From contig ML978231.1 of assembly GCA_010015745.1 (NCBI GenBank), forward strand, positions 70,415-134,414: 64,000 nt of DNA. Direction: 5' to 3'. Numbering within the stretch: the stretch's first letter is position 1; each line of letters starts with the position of its first letter. Below the pieces are notes generated by a model. The model made no database searches, had not been told where the DNA came from, and saw nothing but the letters and a program-made list of their open reading frames with translations. The DNA is from Setomelanomma holmii (lineage: Eukaryota; Ascomycota; Dothideomycetes; Pleosporales; Phaeosphaeriaceae). The position numbers were made by a program, and so were the translations under genes. This document shows positions 11,474 to 24,221 of the stretch, piece after piece.

Positions 11474-13674
11474 GTACAAGCAGAAGGACCGCAACAAGCA
11501 AAGCTAATGAAACAACTGCGAAAGAGAGAGTAATCGAAGGTCGTCCAGAGGGAGGAGGGAGTGGGACGTAGAGAAGAGAGTGAACGGCCACACGAGGAAG
11601 GCCTTTGTAAAGAGCGTCTGGGTCCTGATCAAGATGGACTGCGAGTTGCAAGGTGGTGGAATTCGTATTTCGACGTGACCGCAGCTTTGAAGATGCCGGG
11701 AGATCGGCGCTTGGTCCGAGCACTCGAGGTGAAGTCGACTAGAGACTCCCTTAGGAGCAACACATGGCGCACACGGGACTTCATTTGAGGCGGGTTAATC
11801 GAGACGCGTCCGTATGTTGAGCCGTAATAAGTGTTGGCATGGTCTGTTGTAGATTCGAAGATGCTGTCCGCGCTGGAAAAGGCGACAGGACGATGTCCAT
11901 GTCTGCGTACGATGAGACGCTCTATGAGCCATCCACGGTCTTCCAAGAATTGCTTCCTTGAGGTCGATCTCGCCGCTGGGAAGTAGTGGTAATCTTGACT
12001 GTCGGATCTAGGTCCTATGACGAAGGCTCGGTAGCTCGTGGACTGGGCTCAGATTCGTTCCTCGCTTTTGCTGGAAACAAGCTCGCACATGCATTTCGAT
12101 ATGGGCTCATCTTCTGGGTCTTGGCGACCTCAAGGCGCGCGCGCCATGTCGAGAGTGTTTCTTTTGGACCCGCAGAGCAGAGAAGCAAGTATATCTGGCT
12201 CACGAATTAGCATGATATGGAGCTCAAGGACAAGCTTTAGTACCAATAGGCGTTGCGAGCGATGAAGTCGGCATTACAATGACCTGTGCTACAGGGTATC
12301 TAGGCTGCTATCCAGGCAGCACCATGCAATGGGTAAGCCGCTCAGTTGCCAGCCTGAGCCATGGCTTCAACAATAGCAGGGGCCCATTGGAGGAGCGAAA
12401 GACGTGACGTGACGCATGGTAGCAAACAAACTGGTGACATGAGCCTGAGGCTTCGAACATGCAGACAAACGTCGTGAACAACCAGGATTGCTTCAGTGTT
12501 AGAGCAGGTCAGCTTCAGACATCAATTCTGTGATCGCTGGCACTTATAGCTCACCTCAATAGCAAATACGACAACTCTGCCACGCGCAAGAAGTGGGTTG
12601 ATCCTGACTGAGAGCTGCTGAATCCCCGTGTCCATATCTTTGTTTACCAAGAAAAGCTCATAACGAGCCGTTAGCGGAAGCTCAAGCCCAAGCCAAATCC
12701 CGATGGCGGGGACTGGAGGTCTGTATCATGCCGTCGATTTGGCAGATCGACAAAGACATCTCTTGTCAACGACGGTCTTTCATACAAGTAGCTGCTCGTG
12801 ACAAGCCGCGAGATCAGCAGACTCTTGATCGAGTTGGCGAAGTGGCTGCGACGCGGGAGATGCTTGAAGATTGGAGGTTGAAAGAGCAAAAGATGTGAAC
12901 AATAGGTTCGAGTACCTGAGGTCTAGTAGTTTGAGTGTTGCTGCAAAATCTTTTGCAAGTAAGAGACATGGTCAAGTAAGAGATGACTGCAGCATAGTGG
13001 ATACAACGAGGTAAGAGTACCTGATGTCTGTTTGCTGGACCACTTCGGCCAACGAGTGCAAAACTAGCGGTCTGAGAGACTTTGACCTCAGCCTTACGTA
13101 TACGGTAGCGATTTACGAGACAAGTAAAGGTAGAATCCTGGTAAAGTCGACATCGGCTCCAAGGAGTGGTTGCATGAGTGTCGTGTCAATGGCAGGTGCT
13201 CCATTCTCGAAAGTCCGGTGTCAGGGAGGTATCGTGAGGCGGGAAATCCCGTCTGCAATTGCAGAAATCATTCGATCCTTTCTGGAAGAACACGTTCGCT
13301 GGCGAATTCAATATACGCGATGTCGATGTTTGTGATAAGTTGTTGAGAGTGGTTCGGGATGGAAGGAGCTTTGGAGCTTGTTGTGGGCCCGAAGGGGAAA
13401 TTGCAGGCACGCGGACCATCACCAAAACATCACGGTCACCTCCTGACTCTTCACTGCATTTGAACACAAGATGCATCACTTGATAACGACCGATTCTGGA
13501 AGATCAATTGACCGACTACTAATGCTAGGTGCTAACATACAGCCCTGGCATGACATGCGGGGAACAGCTCGATGACTTACCGAGGATGCCGACAACTCGA
13601 GTAAGCTGCACAGGAAACATGACGCCGCCGGGACGCATAGCATCACTACCTTCTCGATCCTAAGGAGGTTCGAC
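11474..13674. other. intergenic, no gene seen
   Basis: About 2.2 kb with short overlapping frames only. A 103-codon frame at 13024-13335 (+) has no recognisable motif and I do not call it. The left part should hold the J-domain gene promoter, the right part that of the VOC gene. Confidence 0.45.
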
Positions 13675-14699
13675 ATGTCGAGCGCCGTGAGTATAGGACC
13701 AAAGACGACCCTCGGGCCTGCCCCGACGCGGCTTCGCCAGATAGCTCTCGTAACAAATGACCTGGAGAAAGCGAAGCAACAGCTTGTAGGACTACCATGG
13801 CGGGATATACCATTCTCTTTTGCTGATTTGGAGCGAAGACACACATTCTTGACACCGAAGTCATATTCGAAGATGCATCTGTCGCCCAATGGGGGCTTAA
13901 GAACTGCCTAAGTATGGAGTCACGCTCCCATAATCAGCGTCCGCTAATGGCATGCGCAGTACCTCTTGGCGGTGAATTGATCGAGTTTGTTGCGCCTTTC
14001 AAGGATGGAACGACGGCAGGCAGGCTCCTCGACAAGCGTGGCGAAGGTGGCTACATGATCATCATGCAGACCGAGGACGCAAAGAAGCGACGGGAGTATA
14101 TCGAGGCAGAAGGGCTGAGTAAGGTCACTTGGAGTCACGACCATGACGACGTCGTGTGCACACAGTATCATCCCAAGGGAATCAAAGGTAAGCTACGATT
14201 TGACTTTCGGTTGACCTGACTGACACTCGCAGGCGGTGTGATGCCAGAGCTCGACAGCCACGCCCCCGGACCCAACAATCCCACACCACTCAAGTCGCGC
14301 TTCTCTCCATGGCACGCATGTGGGTCCGACCACAAAGTGTACTACCCCGGTATGAAGCGGAGCGAGCACCTCTCGCTTGAGGGCTGTATTTTGCGACTGC
14401 AGCCTGGGGATAGCGACCACGAAGCCGCCAGCCGCCAGTGGGAGGAGCTGTTCGGAGTCGCACGAAGCCGTGATCTGCTGGCGTTCACGAATGCAAGACT
14501 GGGATTTGTGCCCGGGTGGGAAGGGCAACCGGGGGGGCTCGTCTCCATAACAGTTGGTGTCAAGGGCCAAGACAATCTGGAAGCGATCATGAAGAGAGCA
14601 AGGGATGTTGGCGTGTATGCAGACAGCGGCATCTACATGTGTGGGATCAGGTGGAATCTGGTCCTGACAGGTCATGGTGAGGCCAGGGGCAAGCTTTAG
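13675..14699 (+). CDS. glyoxalase-like (VOC superfamily) protein
   Basis: Four exons: 13675-13785, 13839-13911, 13960-14187, 14233-14699; 292 aa, all junctions in frame (52, 48 and 45-nt introns, all GT-AG). The first module reads TRLRQIALVTNDLEKAKQQL then THILDTEVIFED, WGLKNC and PLGGELIEFVAPF, the pattern of the large glyoxalase-like family of fungi. A second module begins near the conserved WHACGSDHKVYYPG and continues to LEGCILRLQPGD. Paired beta-alpha-beta-beta-beta modules usually bind a metal and act on small oxo or aromatic compounds; the substrate is not visible. The exon pattern was decided from protein continuity, because the unspliced frame breaks three times. Confidence 0.82.
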
Positions 14700-16068
14700 C
14701 TGCACCGTGTCGAACCTATCACCCATCGACGGATCCAACAGTGCGCTTACTGGATAGTGACTCGATTCTGCTGCAGGCGGGCGCGATGCCTTGCGCATTT
14801 GACCCCGCCTAATTTTGTCAGCAGGAACCGACGTCATCCATAAACAACGCGATGTATCTGCTCAAGGAGCTCGCCACCACGACTGACGCGTACCTTGTCA
14901 GGCTGCAACCCACTAACTTCCCCATCAGTTGCAGTTATGTTGGCTAGGCCGAGCAGTGTAGATGACAGAGCAATACCAAGGAAGTTTGTGAGGATCCTGC
15001 CGCTGTTGCCTGACGATCACTGATACGGACAAAACTACAGAGAAAGCGTCACGATGCGGGAGATTGGATTTGCCACCGCCCTTCATTTTCCAGCTCGGCC
15101 CACTGGCGCCCCAAGTCTGCCTTGACCACGGCCATTTCTTTGCCTTCTCTCAACAAGCAATCCGCCTCCTGTTGACCTCGCCGGCCCAGATGCCCCGCAA
15201 AACGACATGTCGGAGATCGGTCGAGAATTCTCCCACCACCGTCGCAGCTCGCAAGAACCCAATGGCCACAGAATATCAGCCTGCCGAGTCGTAATCGTAC
15301 GCGACTGTCCAGCCTTTCTCGGAGCAACGGTCGCGGCAAGATCGGTCGTCGGAGGCTGATGTAGAGGGAGTCGGGATCGGGCGCAAGCATTGCGCTTGGG
15401 CCCCAGAGCCCTCAGAGCCTTGTGCACTGCCCCGCGACAACTCTGAAAGTCTGCAGACATGGGTTGCTGGGGTGCCCTCGACATGACCGCGTCGCTGCGC
15501 GCAATTGCACACTGGCTACCAGCCAATTTCCTTTAGCACAATTCTAACAGCTGTTATGCAGCTTCTCGGGCGAATCTTTCCAATATCGACCAAGAGGCCG
15601 CCGTCAAGGCTCACTCCAATGGCCGTTCTCGAACCACACACCCCCGACACGCCAGTCCACAAGCTTCTCCACAAGCTCTCCGCGCGCTCTTGGCCCTACG
15701 ATGCGGTTGCCATCGTTTCGGAATATGGCAAAACGAGCCAGCCAGCCACGAGACGTCAACGTCGCCGCCGTGGCACTTCCGTATCCGGCAAGCTCACATA
15801 GTTGCAGAGTTGTGAACTGGCACATCCACAGCACACCCGCCGCTGTGCTTGCCGGCATGCCCACCTGTCGCTCGCTCATCCTTTAAACGACCGGCTGCCC
15901 CGAATCCAGTCCCCGTCATACAATGCTCCGCTGCCACCGCGCAACAATTCGGCTCACCTTACTCGGGACGGGTGCCTCTTCCCAGCTTCTTCAACCTGCT
16001 CGACTTCAATATTGCCTGACCTACAGCACCTCCACCACACCGGCCAACAACGTGTCGTTCATGAAACT
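14700..16068. other. intergenic and long leader of the C2H2 gene
   Basis: No supported gene. The last few hundred bases before 16069 are C-rich and CT/CA-rich, like a long 5' leader of a regulatory gene, and contain an out-of-frame ATG at 16061 just before the chosen start. Confidence 0.45.
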
Positions 16069-18739
16069 ATGTCAAGACATATGTCCTACTATGACGACAA
16101 TCGCGTCGACAGTGCCACAGGCCTGTTGCTCAACCAGCGCTTCAATCTCGACCATGACTTCGAAGATTCCCAAACTGTTTCGGCAAGCTCGGTGATGCCC
16201 TACTCATCTCCGCCATGGTCGCAATACAATACTCGCGTATGCTATCTCTTGTAGTCAGTTGGGTTTCTCATACTGACCGTGCAATAGCAAGAGCCTGATC
16301 CCCTGTCACCATTTGCGCTGTCTGCCTGGCCATCTGAGAACCACACATTCAACGACTTCGAGGCACGCTACGACGGCACGCCCATTTTCGAGGAGTCTTT
16401 CGCGCCGATTGAATCGACCTTTCGCTATACGTCCCCTGACGCCGAGTCGCCCGTTAGTTACTCCTCATCACCGAACACATTCCGGCCACAGTCTTGCACG
16501 CTCACCTCGAGCGCAGCCACATCTTCTGCACTTCCCACGAGCGGATACACTGATGGCAATTATGAAGCATGTGGACAATGCGGTCAAGAGTTCACGGGCT
16601 CTTACCGGCGTGGGAATCTCGCTCGGCACGTTCGACAAAAGCATCAGGACACGGGGCCATACCCTTGTACGGCCGAAGGATGCTCTAAGAAATACAAGCG
16701 ATCGGACGCAAGATCGAATCACATGCGCAAAAGTCACCCGGAGCTTCGTCCACTGCCGCCCGTGCAAAGACGGCGGGGGACTGAACACTACTCGACAGGA
16801 CCCTACAGTCCCGATCGCAAATCTGTGGTCCATGATGATGGACAACATGTGTACAAGTGTGCTCCAGCACACGAAGTCATCAAAACCGACCCTTCTACGA
16901 TGCTACCGTCTGCGCGCGGAGTGTCTGACGATATCGAGCAGCTGCCGCGTGCCCTATGTATGATCTTCGCGACTTTGCGTTTGAATTTCGACCCTGCTAC
17001 ATATTCCCGCATTTGCGACAGTTTCTTCAAACGCTGGGAAAGCGTGGTGCATAAGCTTCAGGAAGACCAGTGAGCATCCACTCCTTTTAGTCTCACGATT
17101 CATCGACTCACCTACGCAGGTCCGATGCTTACCCGAATTACGCCAAAGCTCTTGCCAAGTTCTACTCTTCGGTCCGGTACATTGATAATGGCGAGCACAC
17201 GAGTGATGCTAAGCGTTTCGCTGGCACCAAGACCCATGCCCCACACCAGCAGCGGGCCGATCCGCGTGGCAAAAGTGGCGGCTCGAGTGCAAGCCGCTGC
17301 GCTGGTCACTCGTCCCAAACTAATCGGGTCACGAAGCGCAGCGATCGCAGACAGTCGCTTGCGAGCGGCTCAGGCAAAAATAAGTTGATTGTCCTTGGCG
17401 ATGATTCTCGCATGGCCGACGACGCCGAGGTCGAGTGCCCCTGGTTTAAACGGCACCTCATGAACGGAACAAGTTCCCCTTGTAACGGCTGCCGGGCTAA
17501 ACTTATGTCGGAGATCAGAGCTCACCTCAACCCCGCACGCGCTGCAAACACGCACGGCGGTTATCCAGCTTTCATCAAGCAATGTCTACGTTGCAAAGTC
17601 GACTTTCTCGACGGCGAAGCCTTCGAAAGTCACCAACGAGCGCTCGATACAGACTCTTCCTGCAAATTCGAGCCGCAGATTCGGGGTGACATACAGACTA
17701 CCTGGGTACGATTATATTTGACATTGTTTCCAAAAGATTCTCGAGTACCTGTACCTTGTAAGTTCATAGTTTACACCTAAGAAAAGGCACGTTACTGACC
17801 ATTTTCGCAGGGTGCAGCACCCATGGTTGGTTGCCCAGCTCGACTGTCGCGGAGTGTCGCCCGCATCGTAACGATACGCCCACATCGAGGGCTTTTTTAG
17901 GCGAGGATCGTCCGGGCTCAAATATAGCGCCACCACGATTCCCCTCACTGGCCAGTAATTACATGCCTAGACCTGGCGATGATGCTGCCATGGAACTCAT
18001 GATTCAGGACATTATGGAGCCTCCCTTTGTACGGACGACAGACTCTCAAGCTGCAGGACGGGCATATGATGGCCGTCCGCGTATTCCAAACGTTCCGTTT
18101 CCGACTGCACAAGGACAGTGCAACAGCGACAGCCAGTTTCTGACTCTCATCTCCAACTGGGAAACTCTACAAAGAGGGCTTCGGCTGGCCGAAGAGGACC
18201 TTACTGTTGAAGAAGTCCATATCATGGTTGATCAGGCACAGAGGACGTATGACGCTGCAGCACGCATGTATTCCCACCGGCAACTACAACAAGGACAAAG
18301 CCTGGCAATCACCACGAATACCCAACAGGCGACGAGATCCCCACAGATGAATGCGCCATATTTCACACCGGTACAGCAATTCCCTATGCAGGAACAAGGG
18401 TCTGGACCATATAATGGATCAGGAATCAGCACGCAGCCAAGCAGCTATATTTACGGGTCTGGATCTTCGCATTACCACAACTCGACTCTGACAAATCCTT
18501 CCTCCGTACTCCAGCCCAGCGATTCCATGCTGCTCAGTCCCTTCAGCCCTTTGGACCATCGCCGGACATCGTTGCCCTCTACAGACTTACAAGACCCCTT
18601 ACCATTGCGTCGCGCTATGCCTAGTCGGCTCTCCCTCCCCGAGAACCAAGGTGCAGCTTCGCCTTACTTAGAGCCATCCGTTGACGAGACACCAGTCGAC
18701 GATGATCTTGAACTTTTCATTCCACGCCGCTTGTTCTGA
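16069..18739 (+). CDS. C2H2 zinc-finger protein, putative transcription factor
   Basis: Four exons: 16069-16236, 16288-17069, 17120-17757, 17811-18739; 838 aa with all frames consistent. Two adjacent zinc fingers lie around residues 155-215: ACGQCGQEFTGSYRRGNLARH...H, then YPCTAEGCSKKYKRSDARSNH...H. Downstream, HLMNGTSSPCNGCRAK and YPAFIKQCLRCKVDFLD are further cysteine-containing patches. The third exon must run to 17757, because reading through 17707-17757 gives VRLYLTLFPKDSRVP, a segment common in fungal C2H2 proteins of this type, and a good GTAAGT donor follows. The C-terminal third is Gln/Ser/Pro-rich, as in activation domains. Target genes are unknown. Confidence 0.85.
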
Positions 18740-20720
18740 CTATCGCCGCTGCTGTTGTTAGGGACTTCGGTCGTTCCTCAAATGTGCGCGCTTCATTTTC
18801 GTCTTTCAAAACTTGTTGCGATACCTGAAATACCCTGGTTTGCCATTTGCGTTACCTATGTTCTCGATGCGATATTAGCGCTTATCGTGTTCGTTCTGCC
18901 TTGTTCTATGAACTCGTTATAGTCCAGCAAGAGCCCAGAGCAAATGGCAATATTTCATTGCATTCACGCCTCTTTTCTCAAACCACTTCAGGCGGCATCG
19001 CCACTTACACGCGCCATGTACTTCGTGCCACTACCCAAGAGGGTACCCAAGATACCCAATGCTTGTTTTACTTCATTGTACATATCTTGGTAGCGACACC
19101 CAGCGCTCGTAGCGTTTGAGCTGTGATTCCCTAAGTGTAATCGCTGTCTTGCCATAGCATCGAACGGAAATCTATGAGTTACTTTGAACGCCATGGTATC
19201 GTGAAACGTGATCAGACGCCTACATAATTCCCAAGCAGGGCTTCACGATCCCCGACTTTGAATATCCTAGTTTCGTCATTCAATGGATGTCACTGGACCT
19301 TCACATCGACCACACGCGATGGAGATATTTGGATGAGGTCGATGTGCGGACCAAGAGGATGAGCGACCTTTAATGTGCTACTCACACAGCATATCTTCAT
19401 GCTGACGCAGCCGAGGGGCCAACAAAGACAGGTGGTTCGAAATCGACATCCGCATGCGATCCCTCGGCGGAAATATCAATGCCGTCAATCAGCAAGAAAT
19501 TGTACGGCGCTACTGGATTTACGCTTAAGGATTCTTTCCACAACGACTCTGATGGGAATTCGAACCGGCGAAAGTGGACGTGAGGAAAGGCGTCATCAAA
19601 ACTAGAAATGGAAGGGGCGAAGTTCATCGAGGCTAAGCAGCGCGGAATCGCCCTTATTGCGGTCGGGATTATGGCCGCCAAATAAGGCGTATGATCTAAG
19701 GCCTTTCTATATGTCAGAAGAACGCGCTAACATGACTAAGATCGTGAAAGTGCTACCAGCTCACGTGAAACATCATGGTCCGCACGCCTTATCTCATATG
19801 CCCAGTCAAACAGAATTAACCACAAAGTTTAATAGCGAATTATGGAGCGAGCGCGATGAACTTGACCTACAATGTAGGTCCTCCAAGATACTGTTCTTGA
19901 ACGTCAATAACTCTCTATTCCTGTAGCGTAACCTCTACGGCTTCTACAATCGCCATTAGGATGTCGGCTCTCCGAGTACGTTCATGCCACAACGCTACGC
20001 TAATGACTAGGCAACCAAGACCGCTCTTAACCAAAAAAGACAACGTCCTACGGCTTTGAGTAGATGACGTAAAGAAGTCCGGTATACTACCTACGTGATA
20101 TGCGGAGTAAGCCAGACTTCGAAATGCAAGAACCACGCTACATTAGCTATCTCCGCATTAGTGGCCAGAAACAGCAGCCCAGACTTTGGGCCAAGACAGG
20201 AAACCGTCTGTTTTTGCTGAGTTTCTTCAACCCCAGCACATTCAGAGGCTAATTCACACTTGTTGACCTGAAGGTATCAGTCAGGACGGCTCTGCAGGCG
20301 GATATTCTGTTGCGTTTGAGCGTTAATACATCATGCCTAACGACGACGAGATCAGTCTAGAGGAGATCAACATCAAGGGATCGACTTCGACAGCTTTGTA
20401 GCGAAGCTGCTTAGTTTCTCCAACTCTCCATTCATGCTAGACACACATTTCATGTTTGGTCGAGTTCTGGCATACGTCCGTCCAGGTGTCTCTGGTATGG
20501 ACGGGTTGTGGTAACTCGGGATGGATTACGGCTGTAATAGATCTGATATATGCTTTCATCGAGGAGGTATGCGGAGCTGATACGGCGGACGATTTGCAGG
20601 GCGTGTTGGAGTATGAGAGAAACAAGGGTATGTGTAATGATCCATTGACGGTAATTCATGGGTGAAGCTCACGTGGGAATGTGTCGAGACGGGGTCTGAA
20701 ATGCGAAACCATGGTATTGA
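18740..20720. other. gene-poor stretch with no supported gene
   Basis: About 2 kb, AT-richer than the left part of the window. A 94-codon minus frame at 19397-19681 contains PVAPYNFLLIDGIDISAEG and could be a decayed gene, but I recognise no family and leave it uncalled. Confidence 0.4.
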
Positions 20721-21642
20721 TTACCAGTCTGAGCTTTGCAAGATCTTGAGCCACATTCGATCAGTTTCGGACCATTGCATCATGTTGGAGTTGTCGTCTC
20801 TTTGAGCAGCGAAGAGGTCGTCAGATAGTCTCATCCATTCGGTCACAGTCGGAATGGGATGGTTCAGCTCAGGAATAGCCCAACTTCCAAGCTTAACAAC
20901 AAGATCGGTAGGGCCGAGGTGGGATGCGCACGCCACATTTCTCAACTTCCCTCAAGGTCGTGAATATTTCCTCAAGTGCTCTTTCATATAAGTTCTGAAA
21001 AGCCTAGTTGGGCTTGTGAAGACCGCGTCTATGTAAGTCGATGAGTACAGCTGCACTCGGTCGAAGCTGTGTAAGACTTTTGAGTGCCAGATTTGTCGTG
21101 ACGCCGCCCTCCCAACAGAGTGTCTCGAAGCGTTGGCATTTCACCCATGGACCTGAATTGCCCGGTAAAGACCAAGGTACAAGATTGATTGCTTGTATGC
21201 TGAAACGTATGGCCATGGCAAGATCTTTTGGACGCATGTTGAGACCCCATGGGTCGCTTGCCAGAAAGGGCGGACGATGAAGGCAAGTGCCCAATCTGAA
21301 AATAATGTTGAAGTACCAAGCTTTCACTATCTCTTGTAGTGTAATTGAAGTGAAATTAGAGATGTTGTAGAATTCGAGGTACACCGTTCTGTAATGCACT
21401 TTACACTGAAGCTCGTTGACTTCGTCCACTTCTTCGTCTTTGGCGCCGTCCACATTTTCACAGCTGTCACCGTCCGCCTGATTCGGACACTTGCAAACGA
21501 AGGTGTTCCGGTCGATGTAACATTCATTCGAGTCGTTGGCAGCGAGGAACCAGTAGATTTACTCACGAATCTCTGGTGGAAAGATTGTCCGGATGTTCTC
21601 GCAAAGGGCGTAACGAACGGAAGAGCTGTTGGTGATTTGTCA
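20721..21642 (-). pseudogene. decayed F-box-like (LPxEIRxxIY) family member
   Basis: On the minus strand a single reading can be followed from about 21642: ALCENIRTIFPPEIRE, then an in-frame TAA (21561-21559), then IYWFLAANDSNECYIDRN and on through KDEEVDEVNELQCKVHYRTVYLEFYN to a TAG (21006-21004). After that stop the same frame still looks coding (FQNLYERALEEIFTTLREVEKCGV), and a frameshift near 20900 leads to WMRLSDDLFAAQRDDN, ending at 20721. PPEIRE-IYWFL matches the LPRELRDMVY motif of the other family members here, and both stops could come from CAA and CAG by C-to-T change. No ATG was found. Alternative: a live gene with an intron at the GTGAGTAAAT, but the sequence after the stop stays in frame. 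Confidence 0.6.
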
Positions 21643-22046
21643 GGTTGATATTACTGTAAAGCGGCACAATGTGCAAGGTACTGAAGATGTTACATCTATG
21701 TCATGTGTTCGGAATGGAAGTGGTTGCTGTCTTGACATGGATCGTGCGCAAACCCCGCTTTCGCGTACAGAAGGCATACGCCCTCACGTGCCTTGTGCAG
21801 GTGGTGGCATAGCACGAACTGTGCTGATGCGCGATCTGTCATCGCTCCACATAGACGATCGTACTCAGTCAAATGCTCTCTATGATAAGCTGAAAGAGAT
21901 TAGATGATCACTCTAGGCGAGGTGAATGTTACTTATTTAAGATCACATAGGCAGGGTTGTGCTATATAGAAGTATGTATGTATAGCAGTCTAGCTGCTCA
22001 AAATATGTACGTGAGAAGTTTCGCAAGTGCGATGATGATCAGCTCC

Positions 22047-23061
22047 TTACACTACCGGCCACCCGCTAGAGAAGTCGATCTTGTTGATACCAAAGCGCTT
22101 CTGTCCGTCTGCGTAGCCGACACGCGTATCAACGTAATGGTAGTAGAGCACGGGACCAAGACTTGGGTCGTAGTAGACGCCCTGACCTCCAGGTCCATAG
22201 ACCCAGTCGTGCGACTCAAGGACGGTAGTGCCGCCACCCTCTGTGCATTTCTTGCCGGACTTGTCAACGAAGCCGCTGTTCGCGCTCGTAGACCTGCAGA
22301 CCTGGATCTTGTATTCTGCTCCAGCAGCGGGCCTACTCGTGTCGTAGCCGCAGCACTTGCCGATCGAGAAGAATAGATAATGGTAGTCTCCGTTCTTAGC
22401 AATGAAGGCGGCTTCCTGCGCATGCTCGCCGTCCGGCTTGTAGGCGATATTGACACTGGCAGAACCGCTTGCAATTTGGGTTGGAGGGTTGTTCATATTG
22501 ACTGAGTACAGGTCATTCCAGAATGAGCCGAAGGACATGACAAACTTTGATCCATCCCAGTAGAGCGCACCATCGATGGCGTTGTAGTTCTTGCCAGAGC
22601 TCGAAGATATGCCGGTGGCGCCGAGATCCGTCCAAGTATCAAGATTCGTGCTGGTCGCGACACCAATGGCTGAGTCTTGGACGCCGAATGCGGATACGGA
22701 GTAGTATAGATAGTAAGTGTCGCCAACTTTCGTGACGTCGGGTGCCTGAATACCAGTGAGCCACCGTCCGACCAGAGACTCCAAGTTCATCACTTACCCA
22801 AAGGTCATTCTTGCCGTTCAGGTTGATCTTCGATCCGTTGGGAATTGCAGCTCCCTTGTACGTCCACGGTCCGGTAATGCTTGGTGCGCTGTGGATTGCA
22901 ATCTTGCCACCTGTAGAGAAGCGATAGTATGTTCCATCGTCGCGACGGATCAGAGCCGGGTCGTGGGCATTTGTACAAGTGCCGGTGCATGTCATGGGAT
23001 TGGCGTACCCGGAGACAGTTATTGCTGCAGCGAGCAGAGAGATTATGATATTGGAACGCAT
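22047..23061 (-). CDS. GH43 arabinan endo-1,5-alpha-L-arabinosidase, secreted
   Basis: Exons 23061-22798 and 22745-22047 (52-nt intron beginning GTAAGT); 320 aa. A signal peptide is visible (MRSNIIISLLAAAITVSGYA). The five-bladed propeller family motifs follow: NAHDPALIRRDDGTYY holds the general-base Asp34, NAIDGALYWDG the modulating Asp, and GEHAQEAAFI the general-acid Glu; SHDWVYGPGGQGVYYDP and FGINKIDFSSGWPVV match endo-arabinanases. The length is that of single-domain fungal GH43 arabinanases. It cleaves alpha-1,5-arabinan side chains of pectin outside the cell, which fits the GH28 pectinase 21 kb away. An in-frame upstream extension exists, but the ATG at 23061 directly precedes the signal peptide. 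Confidence 0.93.
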
Positions 23062-24220
23062 GGTGAAGGTCTCTGCGTGACGATGGAGAGGCGCAATGTC
23101 GACTTCTTGCGGGAGAGAAGAGCAAACAACAAGGAGACTTATACTTCCCAGCCCTGAAGAAACAATATTGAGGATGGATTTAGGCAAGTACGCTTGCCTC
23201 GGTATGGGCTCGCGGGGACACTGCCCCAGTGTCGATCTTACATCTCAATGGTGGAAACAACCCGTTTAATACACAAGGGATGGCCGTCACGGAGAATTAC
23301 GCTCGCGTTCGCGTTCCGATGTGTAACATCCAATCTATATAGAGCAGGCGGAGAGAGTCATGGCGTGAGTGAGGAAGAGGTCGGGAGGATGCCTTACTTG
23401 AGACGGTCTTTTGATGATGCACACAGTTCCTGACAACCCAGAATGTATGTAGCTCAGTGGTGGATTCCCATCGAGGCTCGGTGTAAGATGAAGCGCAGAT
23501 CGAGCTAAGACGGAGGCGTTGCATGACGTTTGGACGTGAAACGCGCTACCGGCACGTGGAACTTCCACCTCAGGTTACACCTGAATGTTTAGTGTGGATC
23601 ACTTGACCACGAGAACGAAAGATCAGCAGAGAAGATTCAAGAATGAATGCTATGATTGTTGATAATAGTTAAGGCGTTGTGATGCGTGAAGGAACAGGAA
23701 ATGCAGCCGGTAGATGGTCGCGGAAGTAGTGGATGCCGAATCGCGGGGTGCATCGGCATGTATGGCTAGCGGCCGGACCTACTCCTACCTTCCCCCTCCG
23801 TCTCCACCTTGTCATCTTGTCTAATTGACGAAAGATAAGGCCATCGTCGGACAAATACATTCCCACCCTCCCGACATGCACCGAGGTGACTTAGTCCAGC
23901 CGACAAAACCCCTTTCACGATGCCATCTAGTTTCGTGGCGCTCGTCATCTCAGCCACCTCCTACCCATTCTTCTGAGAACGACGCCAAACGCGGATCTTG
24001 TGGACCCACTCTAGCCCGGAGATATTCAAGTCCCAGGCTGGACCTCGTTGAGTACCTTGGCGATGTGGGACAACCCGAATTGTCATGTCAAGGTCCTGGA
24101 GCTGCTTGAGGATAGGCAGGACCTCGTCGAGATACTGGTTGAAGATCTCACATACCGTGGCCGTGCACCTCGTGCCCGGATTCGGCTCGTGCATGCCGAA
24201 CACCAAACCACTGTCACAAC
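23062..24220. other. intergenic, no gene seen
   Basis: It contains the GH43 promoter and then sequence without a recognisable frame up to the transposase remnant. Confidence 0.45.
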
Positions 24221-24221
24221 A

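Noticed and set aside
13024..13335. 103-codon plus-strand frame upstream of the VOC gene
   Set aside because: No motif or splice continuity; treated as intergenic.
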